DNA of 64,000 nucleotides from Schizochytrium sp. TIO01 (taxonomy: Eukaryota > Sar > Bigyra > Thraustochytrida > Thraustochytriidae). Positions 27,206-38,106 of the stretch are shown here, piece by piece. Location: positions 3,814,102 to 3,878,101 of the forward strand of contig SMSO01000025.1 of NCBI GenBank assembly GCA_004764695.1. Direction: 5' to 3'. The notes below the pieces were generated by a model. That model ran no database searches. It was given only the letters and a program-made list of their open reading frames with translations, and was not told where the DNA came from. The stretch's first letter is position 1; every line of letters starts with the position of its first letter. Made by a program: the position numbers and the translations under genes.

Positions 27206-28069
27206 CTACCTATCCATTCTTTGGAAACGGAGTCTCGAAGACATCGATTGCCGTCCTTGTAGCACCATAATATCCGCACAATCACCTCTTGGTTCACACC
27301 ATACTTAGTTTTCCCATACGAGTTTTTCGAAAAACTGGGAAGAAAAGTTATTTGTTGAAACTTTGTGGGCTAATTAGCTACCCATTTCGCTCATCATACG
27401 TGCGATGTACTCCATTTCTATTCTTTCGTTTTATAAGTACCCCTATCAACTCCTTTGGCAGTCTTCTTCTCTCAGCTTTCGAGAGCGAACGAGGGCCTCC
27501 GATAACGTAAGCACGAATGGATAGAACCTCCTCACAAACACGCAGCAATACTGCATTTGTCGCATCGTCTCCCCGCACATTTTCGTTACAGGGGAACGAT
27601 CCCTCCTCTAATTTTTAATAAATAACCCTCCAACATATGTGTTCTCTTAGTTTTTATATCCTTCGTCCTCTGTTCCAACTAAACCTCTTTCAGCAAAAAT
27701 CATTTGACCACTACTGTGAATCCCTGCATAGCTATATTTTAACCTGGTCAGGGTTTGTGAGTGACAATCATACAACATTGTTATTCTGAGGTAGGGTAGT
27801 AGGTCTATAAGGTAGCTAAAATGCCTCAATCCAAGACCCCTAGTGACACCCGTTATACACCTTTGGAAAAAAAATAACTGTATGGATAATTAGGGTAAAA
27901 TTAAATTTCTTAGACAAGAGACGCAAACCTAACCATCGAAGCCAAAAGCACCAAACTCACCTCCAAAGCCCAAGCTCTTAGGATCGTCCGCCGCAATAAT
28001 CAAGGATAACGCGGCTTGAGCGCCTTAGGCTCGTGGCGCCTTGTCTCGGCGGCTCGCAGTGCGACTTCC
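27206..28069. other. Intergenic region between VTT-like gene and CEP70-like gene
   Basis: An 864-bp spacer with same-direction flanking genes. It should contain the 3' UTR of the first gene and the promoter of the second. It has an A8 tract near 27870 and no RNA gene or coding signal that I can support. Confidence 0.55.
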
Positions 28070-31000
28070 ATGGCATTTAACAGCGACGGCAACGATGGTG
28101 GTCGTTGGGGCCTCGACCAGGAGGATTTGGGCGTGGACGGCGGCTTCTTTAAGGGCAGCGACGAGGGCTCTAACTCCGATGACTTTGCCAACGAACTCGA
28201 GATTTCGAGGGACACTGGGGTTGGAGGTCGAAGTTTAGCATCCTTATCCGTAGTTGACGGTGGCTTGGAAGTAGATCTCGGTGAAGCCACGTTGCAGATT
28301 CACAGCGCTGGCAACATTGATATTAATGTGCGCGAAGGGTCCCCAATGACTAAGAGACTGCCTCATAGCAGTGGGGTTCGACGCGTGAGATCGTCCTCTG
28401 CAAAATATTCCATAGGTTCTACAAACTCTGGGCGATCTGCAAAGGCTGGACCTGGTTCTGCAGCTGGACTTGATGAGTTCTTGCAGCAGCAGGGTTTTGA
28501 CACTTCTGCTATTGAGGGAGACGCCGTTCGCACAGCAGTAAGCTTTGGGGCAGACCTTGGGGACGAGGAGGATCTCGATGAAGACGATGATGGGATTTAT
28601 GGTGATATGCATAATGAGGACGAGGATGATGCAGATGATGAGGACGACCGCGACGAGGAGCTTGAGGATGAGGTCGCAGTGGACTTTGGCAAGTTGTTGC
28701 AAATGGACGAGGATGCTTCTGCGATGGACGGGGACCTGAGTCAAGATGCACATATAGATTCCAGGTCAAGGACTCACCATGCTCATGCTGGAAAGAGTGT
28801 TGATAGTCTCCGTACATCGCTACTTGGGCGGAGTAATGACAGTTTAAACACAAGCCTCGAGGCCCGCCTTAAACGCCTTGAAGTCCTATTGGAGGGTGAG
28901 GCTAATACAAGTCTTGAGGCTAGCCAAGTCAGCATCCAGAACACAGCCGTTAGGGGGCGCACAGCTGTTCAGGGAGGCAAGTCATCGGTACGACAAGAAG
29001 TAGTTGACCTCTCGGAAACAAATGCAAGTCTGGAGGCGAGAATGCAGAGACTGAACAAGCTGCTGCAGAGTACTGAAGGTGAGGATGAAGATGACTCTGA
29101 ATTCTTATCGGGAGCTGTACGTGGTGACTTTGATGACTATATCGCCGAAGGAGATGGAGAGCCCAATGACAGTGAAGAGGCCGAAGGAGAAGAAGAGGAT
29201 GCTTTTCAAGTGCATGGGGAAAGCGACCACGTGTATAGAAACGAAGATAATCATGAAGGCGATGCAGAGCAAGACGAAGAAGAGAATCTCGAGTTTTCAT
29301 CATCCACATTCGAGCCAACTGTACCAGGGGAGGTCCAGGGAAACGGCAGGTATAGCCCCAATAGACTGAGAAGCACTCCGGGTGGCAGACGAAGTGAAAG
29401 TGGCCTTGATAGAACCCCAGCATCAACCACTCCCGCAAGAGGAGGTGTGGGGCGCGACGAGTCTATGGGTGCCGAGGAAGGTCTCGGATTTGATGCGTTG
29501 GATCGCCGTATGAGAGATGATGACACCTTTGAGCGGATGAACCGCGCGCTTCAGCAAGCCGGTTTTCATGCGATTCCGATGCGGGGTTCCGGTGGCCTAG
29601 ATGCAGATGCTTTATTCTCCGAGGTGCGGGATCTGCTTGCGCAGTACAACAGGCGTGGGGAAATGATTCGAGAGCTCACTATGGAGGAATCTTCGAGTCG
29701 TCGCACAGACGAGGAGGCAGAAAACAGGTTGAAAATTGCTCAGCGAGAGGCATCTCGACTTCAAGAGCGTCTCAAATCTGCCGAGGCAGAGGTCCAGGAG
29801 TATAAAGAACAACTCCAGGCATCTCAGCGCGGAGATGCAGATCAGCTACGAAACCTTCAACGTGAGAATGCTGCCCTGCAGCAAAAATTAACCTTAAGTG
29901 AACACCGCGTGCGCGCAAAGGAGACTGAAATGGAGAGGTTGCTGAAGAAACTTGAGGCCGAGACACGCCATAGCACTGCACAGCGCGAACGAACACGCAC
30001 GTTGTTTCGAGAAGTTGTAAAACGAGACCCTCGCACAAATTCACAAGCAGACCAAAAGCTTTTGGATATTGTCGAAGGTTTTGAGACAAAGCAGCATGAG
30101 ATGAATGAAGAACGCGATTTATTGAATGCCGAGATTCGTCGTCTTAACAAAGCCTTGGAGGATCGTGAAAATGAACTAAACGGAAGCCGCGCTTCATCTC
30201 TCGAGGAGATTGAGCGCTCACTTATACGAAAAGCCCGCGATGCAGAACTCGATCAACGTGTCTCCCGCGAAGCCCTTGAAAAGCGAGAGCGCGCAATCAT
30301 TAGCAAACTCAGCAAGCTGGAGGGCCAGCTAGCTGAAGCTCGTCGCGCTGAACAACGTTCACAGGACCACGTTGAGAACCTCAAACTAGAGCTTGCATCG
30401 CGGCCGACGATGCGAGACTGGAAAGCATCACAACACCGAATTGCGAAGCTCGAGTCACAGGTCCAGAGCGCTGTAGAAGCGCTCGAGGAGCAAGAAATTG
30501 CGGAAGCACGCCGCAACAATATCTTCGTGCCCGAGTCCCGTCGTCATGTACATGATGGTGTCACTGGAGGTGGTGGATTTGAGGGACCACGCCATACATT
30601 CAACAAAGAACACTCAGGCGACCATCTCACTGCCCGTGATCGTGTCGAGCTGATGGCAAAAAGAGCAATGGCAGAGACTGAGAATAACCGCCGAAACGTG
30701 AGCACTGCTGAGTTGATCCGTCGTGATAAGCTCAACCACCGTTTAGGTTTGTCCAAATTGACATCCCTTCCCAAGACTGCTGCTCATGAGATCCTGCAAG
30801 ACATTTGCCGCATTTTGGAGCTTTCTGATGTACACATGATTGTTCCAGCTTTGCAGAAAATGTGCTGGGTAGTTCGGGCTATGCCTCGTTTGGAAAAGTT
30901 CACAAAGGATGTGTCAAGCTTTGTGCTTTTGCATGGCGATGAGCTCACTCAGCAGACTACTGATGACATAAGTGGAGGAGTAAACCCCACAAGTACCGCT

Positions 31001-31657
31001 CTGCAAGCGATCCTCCCTCAGTTGAAGCGTTGGGTTAACGATGTGCGGACAGTGTCTGTGTGGCGTAAGTTCCGCGAGGATCTTCTTCACGAGTTGTCTA
31101 GGGCACCGTCCATGGCATTTCCTTCGGGTAACCCAATGCGTAACCGTCAGTCTTGTGATATGACAAATGATCAGATTGTGCAAGCTGTGGGAGACCTTGT
31201 TTCCCTGGAACGCGGAATGATGGATCACCAAGCAGCGTTTCGCGCTGCAGATGAGTATCTGCTGAATAACCCAGATGCATTGATGGCACGAGCTGTTAGC
31301 CATTTTCAACAACTTTTCGAGCTCCGTTCCGTGGAGGGTGTACTTCCGAAAATGAATGAACTATATGTGTATACGAATGAGATGCGCAACTTTATGCAAG
31401 TGGTCCGCCCAACCTTGGGGCTTGGTCCACAAGCCTCTGTGCATGCCTGTTTGGCAAAACTGCAAGAACTCACTATGCCGTCTTCAAGTTCCCAAAGGCG
31501 AGAGGCATCCTCTATGCGAAAAGTCGCAGAAACTGAAGACGATGCTGATGTTAATATGCAAATGAAATTGCAAGATAGGCCGATGCACTCGCGCTTGCGT
31601 CCTGATGAGATTGGCGTACCACAATGGGTGGATACAAGTCAAGACCAAGGAGTTTAA
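28070..31657 (+). CDS. CEP70: CEP70-like centrosomal coiled-coil protein
   Basis: 1,195 residues from the ATG at 28070 (the extension above it has only TTG). Residues 1-480 are acidic and disordered and contain two related short blocks, NTSLEAR-RL-LL (about 260) and NASLEAR-RL-LL (about 318). At about 488 the segment ERMNRALQQAGFHAIPM resembles the N-terminal W/F-xx-N-xx-L-xx-hGF motif of CEP70. A long coiled coil follows (about 530-820). The helical C-terminus includes ILQDICRILELSD and, at about 1078, HFQQLFELRSVEGVLPKMNE, very like the conserved CEP70 C-terminal HFQ-LF-S-GV-P-MNE-Y. CEP70 binds gamma-tubulin at the centrosome and supports microtubule organisation and ciliogenesis. The protein is about twice the length of animal CEP70 (about 600) because of the long acidic N-terminus. 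Family assignment is from recalled motifs, not a search. Confidence 0.8.
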   Translation: MAFNSDGNDGGRWGLDQEDLGVDGGFFKGSDEGSNSDDFANELEISRDTGVGGRSLASLSVVDGGLEVDLGEATLQIHSAGNIDINVREGSPMTKRLPHSSGVRRVRSSSAKYSIGSTNSGRSAKAGPGSAAGLDEFLQQQGFDTSAIEGDAVRTAVSFGADLGDEEDLDEDDDGIYGDMHNEDEDDADDEDDRDEELEDEVAVDFGKLLQMDEDASAMDGDLSQDAHIDSRSRTHHAHAGKSVDSLRTSLLGRSNDSLNTSLEARLKRLEVLLEGEANTSLEASQVSIQNTAVRGRTAVQGGKSSVRQEVVDLSETNASLEARMQRLNKLLQSTEGEDEDDSEFLSGAVRGDFDDYIAEGDGEPNDSEEAEGEEEDAFQVHGESDHVYRNEDNHEGDAEQDEEENLEFSSSTFEPTVPGEVQGNGRYSPNRLRSTPGGRRSESGLDRTPASTTPARGGVGRDESMGAEEGLGFDALDRRMRDDDTFERMNRALQQAGFHAIPMRGSGGLDADALFSEVRDLLAQYNRRGEMIRELTMEESSSRRTDEEAENRLKIAQREASRLQERLKSAEAEVQEYKEQLQASQRGDADQLRNLQRENAALQQKLTLSEHRVRAKETEMERLLKKLEAETRHSTAQRERTRTLFREVVKRDPRTNSQADQKLLDIVEGFETKQHEMNEERDLLNAEIRRLNKALEDRENELNGSRASSLEEIERSLIRKARDAELDQRVSREALEKRERAIISKLSKLEGQLAEARRAEQRSQDHVENLKLELASRPTMRDWKASQHRIAKLESQVQSAVEALEEQEIAEARRNNIFVPESRRHVHDGVTGGGGFEGPRHTFNKEHSGDHLTARDRVELMAKRAMAETENNRRNVSTAELIRRDKLNHRLGLSKLTSLPKTAAHEILQDICRILELSDVHMIVPALQKMCWVVRAMPRLEKFTKDVSSFVLLHGDELTQQTTDDISGGVNPTSTALQAILPQLKRWVNDVRTVSVWRKFREDLLHELSRAPSMAFPSGNPMRNRQSCDMTNDQIVQAVGDLVSLERGMMDHQAAFRAADEYLLNNPDALMARAVSHFQQLFELRSVEGVLPKMNELYVYTNEMRNFMQVVRPTLGLGPQASVHACLAKLQELTMPSSSSQRREASSMRKVAETEDDADVNMQMKLQDRPMHSRLRPDEIGVPQWVDTSQDQGV

Positions 31658-31862
31658 GTGTCAATAAGACAAGTACAATTACCTCATCTCAATTTATGTT
31701 TTGTAGTTATTTCAATAAGTTGATGCTTTCCTGAATGTCACCCTCGTGTTGTTGTGTCTTTATGAAACTTAAGCTGATGCCTTCACGGATGTTGCATTTT
31801 GCAGAGTTTGCAATAATTGAAAAAAATAAAAGAAAAGTAAACTTGATGGCTTCCTCTTTAAG

Positions 31863-33344
31863 CTATGTCTGGGCTATTTTCAGACCAGAAATTTGATATA
31901 ATACAGGGACAAAGAAAGTAATTGCCCATGCAAGAACTGTGTACACAAATACCTTGACAACTGCATTGCCAACGACGTCAATATCACGCGTAAACAGGTG
32001 AACGACCCGGATCGTTCTCCGTTTCCTGCGCTTGTTGTTCTTCTTAGGGCTCTTCTTTCCGTTACTAGATTGGACAACCTCTTCCTCCTTCCGAGGGACG
32101 ATGGAGATGCCTACAAGACGCAGTAAGGTTATAATGAGGATCTTAGCTACTACACGCAAAAGAAGTACAACCACGTATCCTGCTACAGTCCGTGCGGCGA
32201 CTGCAAGCCCCGAGTGCGCTAAAGTCCAATCATGAATTGAATTGCGCATGCTTGCCATCCAATCGGGAACGCTCGTCAAAAGATAGGTTTTGGAAACAGC
32301 AATAATATTACCATGAGTATCCACATGAATGGGCCCAAGGTCATGCAGATGGCGTGATCCAAGAACACAGCCAAAAATCAGGCCAGCTAGCAGAGCATTT
32401 TGCATAAATGTTGGTGTAATAGGCCTGGGTTGAGGATTAAGAAGAAGCATGAGTACTGTTGCGGCCATAAGTTTGAAGGACAAGAGGGGTGTGCTAAGGT
32501 AGTAGCGGTCAAATTTAGCACTCAGAGGAAAATACATCGCTACCCAGGTACAGCCGAGGGCAAGGCCACCTCGGATATCTGTTGGGGTGTGAACACCAAC
32601 ATAGAGCCTTGAGAGTGAAAGGGAAAGGATATAGAGAGCTGTGAGCACAATCCATATTACGTGGTCTGTCTGAAGAACCGTTGCACGTAGTTTCTCAGGT
32701 TCAAGGCTGTCTGCGTCAAAGAGATTGTAGAGAAGCACAAAGACACTATTAGATACTGCGTTCATGGCATGGGTTGATGGGAAACCAAAGTCTGCTACTC
32801 CAGTGGAGTCCATGTGCTCTTGAATAGCAGGGCGCCAGACAGGTGGCGACTGCGGCCTAGGGAGTTGGAAAACATCCTTAGCAATGTTGCCCGCGATAAG
32901 CCCAACACATACCACGAGTGTGAGTCTTCTGCCCAGCACATTGTCTACGTTCCAGATCAAGAACGGCAGCGCTAGAAGGTAGAACTCCTCCTCGGCGCAG
33001 AACGAAAACACTTGAAAGTATATGTCAAGCAGTTTGCAGCGCAAGAAGTGCTGTACGGCCAGAACCGTCTTCGTACCTGCTTCGACGCGTCGGAATTTAT
33101 GCTCCCTAAAGGAGGCAATGCTCGGGTGCAGGCACAACCATGCAATGGGTAGCGAGATCGTCAAGGCGAATGCCGTGCGTAACGAGTGTAGGGCGGCATC
33201 GAGGCGGTGTCCCAGTGAGAGGGGCTGGCGAATTTCCACCTCAGATTCCCACCCAGAGCTCTCCGCTTCGCTGTCGTCGCCACGGCCGAGGAAGCTGCCG
33301 CCCCAAGAGCCCAGCACAGAGTTATCACTTCTACCTCCCTGCAT
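31863..33344 (-). CDS. SGPP1: Sphingosine-1-phosphate phosphatase-like PAP2 enzyme
   Basis: 493 residues from ATG 33344; it converges on the CEP70-like gene with a 205-bp gap. The three PAP2 catalytic motifs are intact: KDVFQLPRP (156-164), FPSTHAMNA (188-196, with PSTH in place of PSGH) and SRLYVGVHTPTD (245-256). The combination PRPxSPPVWR plus FGFPSTHAMNA is specific for the long-chain-base phosphatases SGPP1/2 and yeast LCB3/YSR3, which remove phosphate from sphingosine/dihydrosphingosine 1-phosphate in the ER. About eight or nine hydrophobic segments are present. The N-terminal 50 residues are hydrophilic. A Lys/Arg-rich insert (about 415-445) precedes the last membrane segment and could be a cytosolic ER-retention or lipid-binding patch. 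Substrate assignment follows family knowledge; the catalytic motifs are seen directly. Confidence 0.93.
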   Translation of the reverse strand: MQGGRSDNSVLGSWGGSFLGRGDDSEAESSGWESEVEIRQPLSLGHRLDAALHSLRTAFALTISLPIAWLCLHPSIASFREHKFRRVEAGTKTVLAVQHFLRCKLLDIYFQVFSFCAEEEFYLLALPFLIWNVDNVLGRRLTLVVCVGLIAGNIAKDVFQLPRPQSPPVWRPAIQEHMDSTGVADFGFPSTHAMNAVSNSVFVLLYNLFDADSLEPEKLRATVLQTDHVIWIVLTALYILSLSLSRLYVGVHTPTDIRGGLALGCTWVAMYFPLSAKFDRYYLSTPLLSFKLMAATVLMLLLNPQPRPITPTFMQNALLAGLIFGCVLGSRHLHDLGPIHVDTHGNIIAVSKTYLLTSVPDWMASMRNSIHDWTLAHSGLAVAARTVAGYVVVLLLRVVAKILIITLLRLVGISIVPRKEEEVVQSSNGKKSPKKNNKRRKRRTIRVVHLFTRDIDVVGNAVVKVFVYTVLAWAITFFVPVLYQISGLKIAQT

Positions 33345-36300
33345 CCTGCCGGCAGCGGATGGCAGGTAGCCCTACGCGAAGCTCTCTTCTTCAAAGATTG
33401 AAGCAGAGCCCATCCTGAAATGAAAGATACCGTACTACAGCTACAATAGCCAGATGAGGGAATCAATCCAAGAACCCTTGCGGCCGCGAAGATGAATCAA
33501 AGCGGGTCAACAAAAGTCTGGCCGACCATCGTCATGTTGTAGAGCATAAGAGATTGGCTGGAAGAGAAGAGACTCAGCGTGAGGTTGGAAAGCGCGAGAC
33601 TGCGAGACTCGGACAACGGAATTCTCGAAGATTTGAGCATTTCAATGCCACATTGTCGAGTCAGTCGGCACCTGCCTAGTACTACCTACCGTATCGGTAA
33701 GTCCTAGAAGATAGCGCTTCAAGCAGTATCTTTGCCAGGAAGGCAACTCAAGGGTTCCCTCCACTGCTTCAAAGCTCATGTTGGCTTTCGCGGAGTTGAA
33801 TCACACCCCTTCGGACACTCATTCACGGTCCCTAGTAGGGAGTAGGTAAGCGATGGTAAGCTTTGAGTTAAATTGGCGCACGAAGAGAAGGGTCAAAGCG
33901 TTGCGGATTAAGATCGCCTGTTCAACCCCAGGGCTGTGTGCATTTGCAAGAAACAGAAGCGTGAAGACTAGCAAACGTGGGGTCCCTCTCTGGTTTCCAG
34001 TGCTCGACTTTTCTGAGTGTTGGGTTTTCCCTTGGGGGAACAGGAGCACGATTCTTGCAGCTTGCGTTCTTGGCTCACTACAACAGAAGAAATGTGAAAA
34101 TTCTGCGCAACGCCACCGAGGACGCATTTCCGCATCATAATGTAACTGCTTATCTTTCCCTTGTTTAAGAGCAAAGCAGATGATTCGAACGCCCTTGCCA
34201 ACAAGCCTTTGTAGATTGCAGCTTTTAGTAACAATGCTTCAATGCATCTGCGGATAGCTTTGCTTTGTTGAAATGTACTGTGTGCCCGGTTCATTTTTCT
34301 TTTGTTGTTCTTTTTAATTTAAAAGAACGTTTTTTTGTTTGTTTTTTTGGCTCCTTGCTTTTTGCTTTCTCATTGACAAAAGGGTTTTCATACTCCCGAA
34401 TTCGCCCTTTATGACACTGCTGGGCCCACAAGACAAACGCCAGGCTTGTGGTCTGAAGTGGGGCAACAAGACTGCGTTTAACATGAAGTCTTCATTAAGT
34501 GCAGGTTCTAATAACGTACCTGGATTAAGATATCGTGCTAAGTGAGTAAGGTTATAATCTATGCGCGATGGGCTGGACAAGGGAGGAATATATTCCGCTT
34601 CTCATTGCGATGCTCACATCCTGTAGACGTTTTCTGAGACTTACAAGTAAACTAAGTACTGTAAAAAAAACGAGCTAGCTCCTTCACAACTTGAAGGACT
34701 GTATTTTTGCTTCATCTTAGTACTGTTACGTACTCTCATCGCGTTGCTTAAATCATGGAACTGTCCTTCCTGGCTTCATGCTGCAAACGAAATGAGGCCC
34801 AGTACATTATTAAATTGAACTTAATTTTTAAAACTTAAAAAAAATAAAAATTATATAAAAACAACAACGAAGAAAAAACGTCGAGTCGGTCCCTGCAGAT
34901 AGCGGGTTTTGTGTTGCTACCCTTCTTCTTATTATTATTATTAGCCTCCGTTCAATATATTTGCAGGTGCTGTATCAGCTCATACCGGGCTCCCCATCGC
35001 GGTCTTCAAGAGTCTCATTACTTGCAAGAAGAACAAAAAAATCCATCATTAAAAAAAAGTATTCTTCCTGAAAGAGAATACAGCAACCAAGATCATTTTG
35101 CACAAGTTGGTGTTGTGCGTGTTTGCATAGCCATCTAAGAAAATAACAGTATCAGAGGCTTGTTGCATGATGTTTTCTGATGCTTTGAGACCACCCACTC
35201 GACTACTGTCAAGTGTTTTGGCTCTTTTGACAAGTTGTAGCATGCATGATTGTCACTTGATCATCCTGCTGACATCAGCCCGGATTAAATAGTAGATACT
35301 AGGTACTACTAACAGCAGTAGATCATGGAGATGGTCGTCGCGCTTTTGGACCTTTCCGCCTCTTTAGTTCTCACCACTGGCACTTTTCGCCTTGAATGGT
35401 ATGCAGACAGTCTGAGAAAAAAAATCGCCATGAATCACAAAGTTCCTTCGACTTTGACTTTACATCGGTGCTTTATCTACTATTCCAAGGTTTAGTGGAA
35501 TGAAAACTCACAACACTCCACTCTCTCCGCTATTGTCGCCAACGAACGGGAAAAACCATTTTTGAAGGACATGCTGTTTGGCTCACTCAGCTCAGACAGT
35601 CGTTGTGGCGATTCTAGATTCACTGTTCTTCTCCACGGCATCAAACAATTGGGTGGTTGCGGTGACCAGTTTTTTCTCTTGAAGACTTTTGTCGCTTCAT
35701 GCATGCATATGGGCCGCCTAGAGAGTATGCTTTATGTTTTATGCTTCAGCGACCTCGATTGGAAATACCGCAAGCTTTTGGAGTATGCTACGAATCAGCG
35801 CTTTTCTTTGTTTGTATTGTTGTATTTTTTCCAATCTTCCCTTATCTTCGAATTTCTTTCTTGATGAAAGAAAAACAGAAAAACAATTTGGGTGGACCCA
35901 CAAGAGGCATAGAGTAAATACCTACTATGGGTTACTATTAAACTGAGGCATTAGTAACAGTATTGGCACATCGATAAGTACTTAGTCTTCTTCCCACGGA
36001 GGCACTTCCGGCCCGTTCTCTGCTACTGGCAATGTGATTGGCCCGGAAGTGGGATCTCCAGCAGCTCGAAGTTCGCTCATTCAGGGGCTAGCTTATTAGG
36101 TATTGGTGTGCTTCTTCATTAAAAAGTGACTTCGACGTTGGCATATTTAATTCATTTTACTGCCGCTCTTCACGGTTGGTTCATGATATCTTGGAAGGAG
36201 CAAAGGTGAATTAGGAGGTGAAAAAGCCATGCGCTCCTGACTGGCGAGGCGCCTCTGGAGGTGCCGGCGGCTCCCTCGCTGCGGTCCGCAGGCCGCTTTG

Positions 36301-36450
36301 TTCTGGCCCAGCTTGCGATAATGGTGCTGCAGCTCCCGGGGCTCGGCTCAGCTCAAGCAGTAGGTGTAAATCGAATTTGATTGGCGTTGGTTGCCCGCTC
36401 TCGACAACTTTTGTTTTCAAGAGAACCATCTGACTTAACGAGTGACGCTA

Positions 36451-36792
36451 CATAAGTTCGGGTTCAGGCTGATGGTCAAACCAAGTCCACCAGGGCCAAG
36501 TTTTGTTTTCTGCACCAACTTGCTTGAATATTGGTTGGCACCTCAGAATCTCATCCAAGGTCTCAAGTGCGCGAGAATTTGAGCTTTTCCACCAAAAATT
36601 CAAAATGGGAAGGAACCCCTGAAAGCGTCGAACTGACCCCTCATCGAATAGCAGCAGCCCCACGCGCTTCTTCGTCTCTGCCAGAAGCGCCGCTAGGTCA
36701 TCCGTTTCTGCTCTATCGTGGTCTTTGAGATGTCTTTTGTAGATTTGCACTGCCTGCAGAAAACTCCAGTTTGATTCTGCTGCAGTTCGCAT
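36451..36792 (-). CDS. Possible small protein or gene fragment (unrecognised)
   Basis: A frame of about 113 residues from an ATG at 36792, bordered upstream by a very AT-rich stretch. The translation has ordinary amino-acid balance, predicted helices (AAESNWSFLQAVQIYKRHLK) and a Trp-rich C-terminus (TWPWWTWFDHQPEPE), unlike the low-complexity frames around it. I recognise no family. It might be a real small gene, an exon or a decayed fragment; chance is also possible. Confidence 0.25.
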
Positions 36793-37825
36793 TATATCAA
36801 TCACATTCAAGCTCAAATTCGAATTTCAAACTCCTCGAATGCACCAGAATTCAAATTCAATTTTTTTTTTTTTTTAAATAAATCAAATTCAAAATTTTAA
36901 CATTACAAATTTTTATTTTTAATAAATTAAAAACAACAATTATAGGTATACATGAACCACGTAGCGTATATATGAAATTTAAAAAGTTTTAATTAATTTA
37001 TTTATTAAAATAAAACAGTTTTAATTTTTCTGAAAATTGGAAAAAAGCTCTACGTTTAGCAACAGTATACATTACTAGTATACATGTCTAAATTTAAAAC
37101 AAAATATTTTAATTAAAAACTAACGTTTGGAGCAAACTCCCTTTCTTGCGTAGAAAATAGTGTTTCTACTGGCGTCACTTCGGCTGCTGAAAACTCCGGG
37201 CCTAGCCTACCTTTTCATATTAATGAGGGTCACCCGTGGGGGTATGGCATGAGCCCGTCTGCCATTCCGGTCTCCGTCTAGAAATCTCAAAGCATGCTTC
37301 ACGGTACCTGCGCTGTGTTCCTTAATCTATAGAGGTAAACTCCTTATTAGTGCCCTATTATTAAGGTGCCGTGAGTAGTCTCGAGGGCAGAAAATTTGAA
37401 TCGTGGCTGCTCGTGTTTGCGATCGAAGTCGATTGATGCCAATCTCATTGGGCGAGAACCTTGCACAAGAAAGAAAGAGGCCTCGTCGCCAACTAGTCTA
37501 GTCTGCCTGCCGCCTCAGTCAGTGGATTCTCCTTCTTCCTCGTCGATGCTCGTGGTCCGCGTGCGAGCAGGTGTGGTGTGCGATGGGCGCCTCCCTCGTG
37601 GCGCTGCTCCTGCTCGGCTCCGCCGCGTTCAACACGGTTCCCTTGCGCGGTTCTCTCCTGCTCTTCGCCTTTTCTGGCCGTTCTCTTCTCTTCTCTTCAA
37701 AAGCTCGTTCCCACGACCATTTGTACCGTCAGCAAGTTGCTCGAAGCTGGCAGGCAGCCCATGGCCCATCTTCACGGCTGTTGCCGCGGCATGAACGAAT
37801 TCGAGCTCGTCTACTCGGTCCGCTT

Positions 37826-37863
37826 CGCAGTCATCGCAGCCATCGCAGTCATCGCAGCCATCG
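37826..37863. repeat. 9-bp tandem repeat (GCAGYCATC)
   Basis: Four tandem copies alternating GCAGTCATC and GCAGCCATC, inside a GC-rich island. Confidence 0.85.
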
Positions 37864-38071
37864 TGTGTTGCAAATCACTGGCCAGCTGGTGCTTGGCCGG
37901 TTCTCTTGCGCGGGTTCTTCGACGTCGCCGACGAGTTAGCTGGCTGGCGAGCTCCTCGCCATCTGGTTCGCAGCGAGAGCGCTATTCAAGAATTCCCTCT
38001 CGCTCCTTCGTCGAGGCTTTGTCCAGGTATGAGTGAGGCTGTGCAGCATTGCGAGCTGGCCAAGCGAGATC

Positions 38072-38106
38072 GATATATATATATATATACATAGAGAGAG
38101 AGAGAG
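38072..38106. repeat. TA repeat followed by GA repeat
   Basis: About nine TA units, then ACATA, then about seven AG units. Confidence 0.9.

Noticed and set aside
27930-28020. Minus-strand peptide reading AALSLIIAADDPKSLGFGG before a stop
   Set aside because: It looks like a protein C-terminus, but an in-frame stop lies just upstream and it would overlap the 5' end of the CEP70-like gene. There is no upstream exon I can support.
37396-38036. Plus-strand frames of 120-150 codons, one starting with a signal-peptide-like MGASLVALLLLGS stretch
   Set aside because: Three overlapping frames are open together, and the later parts are repeat-driven (SHRSHRSHR from a 9-bp repeat). There is no family motif.
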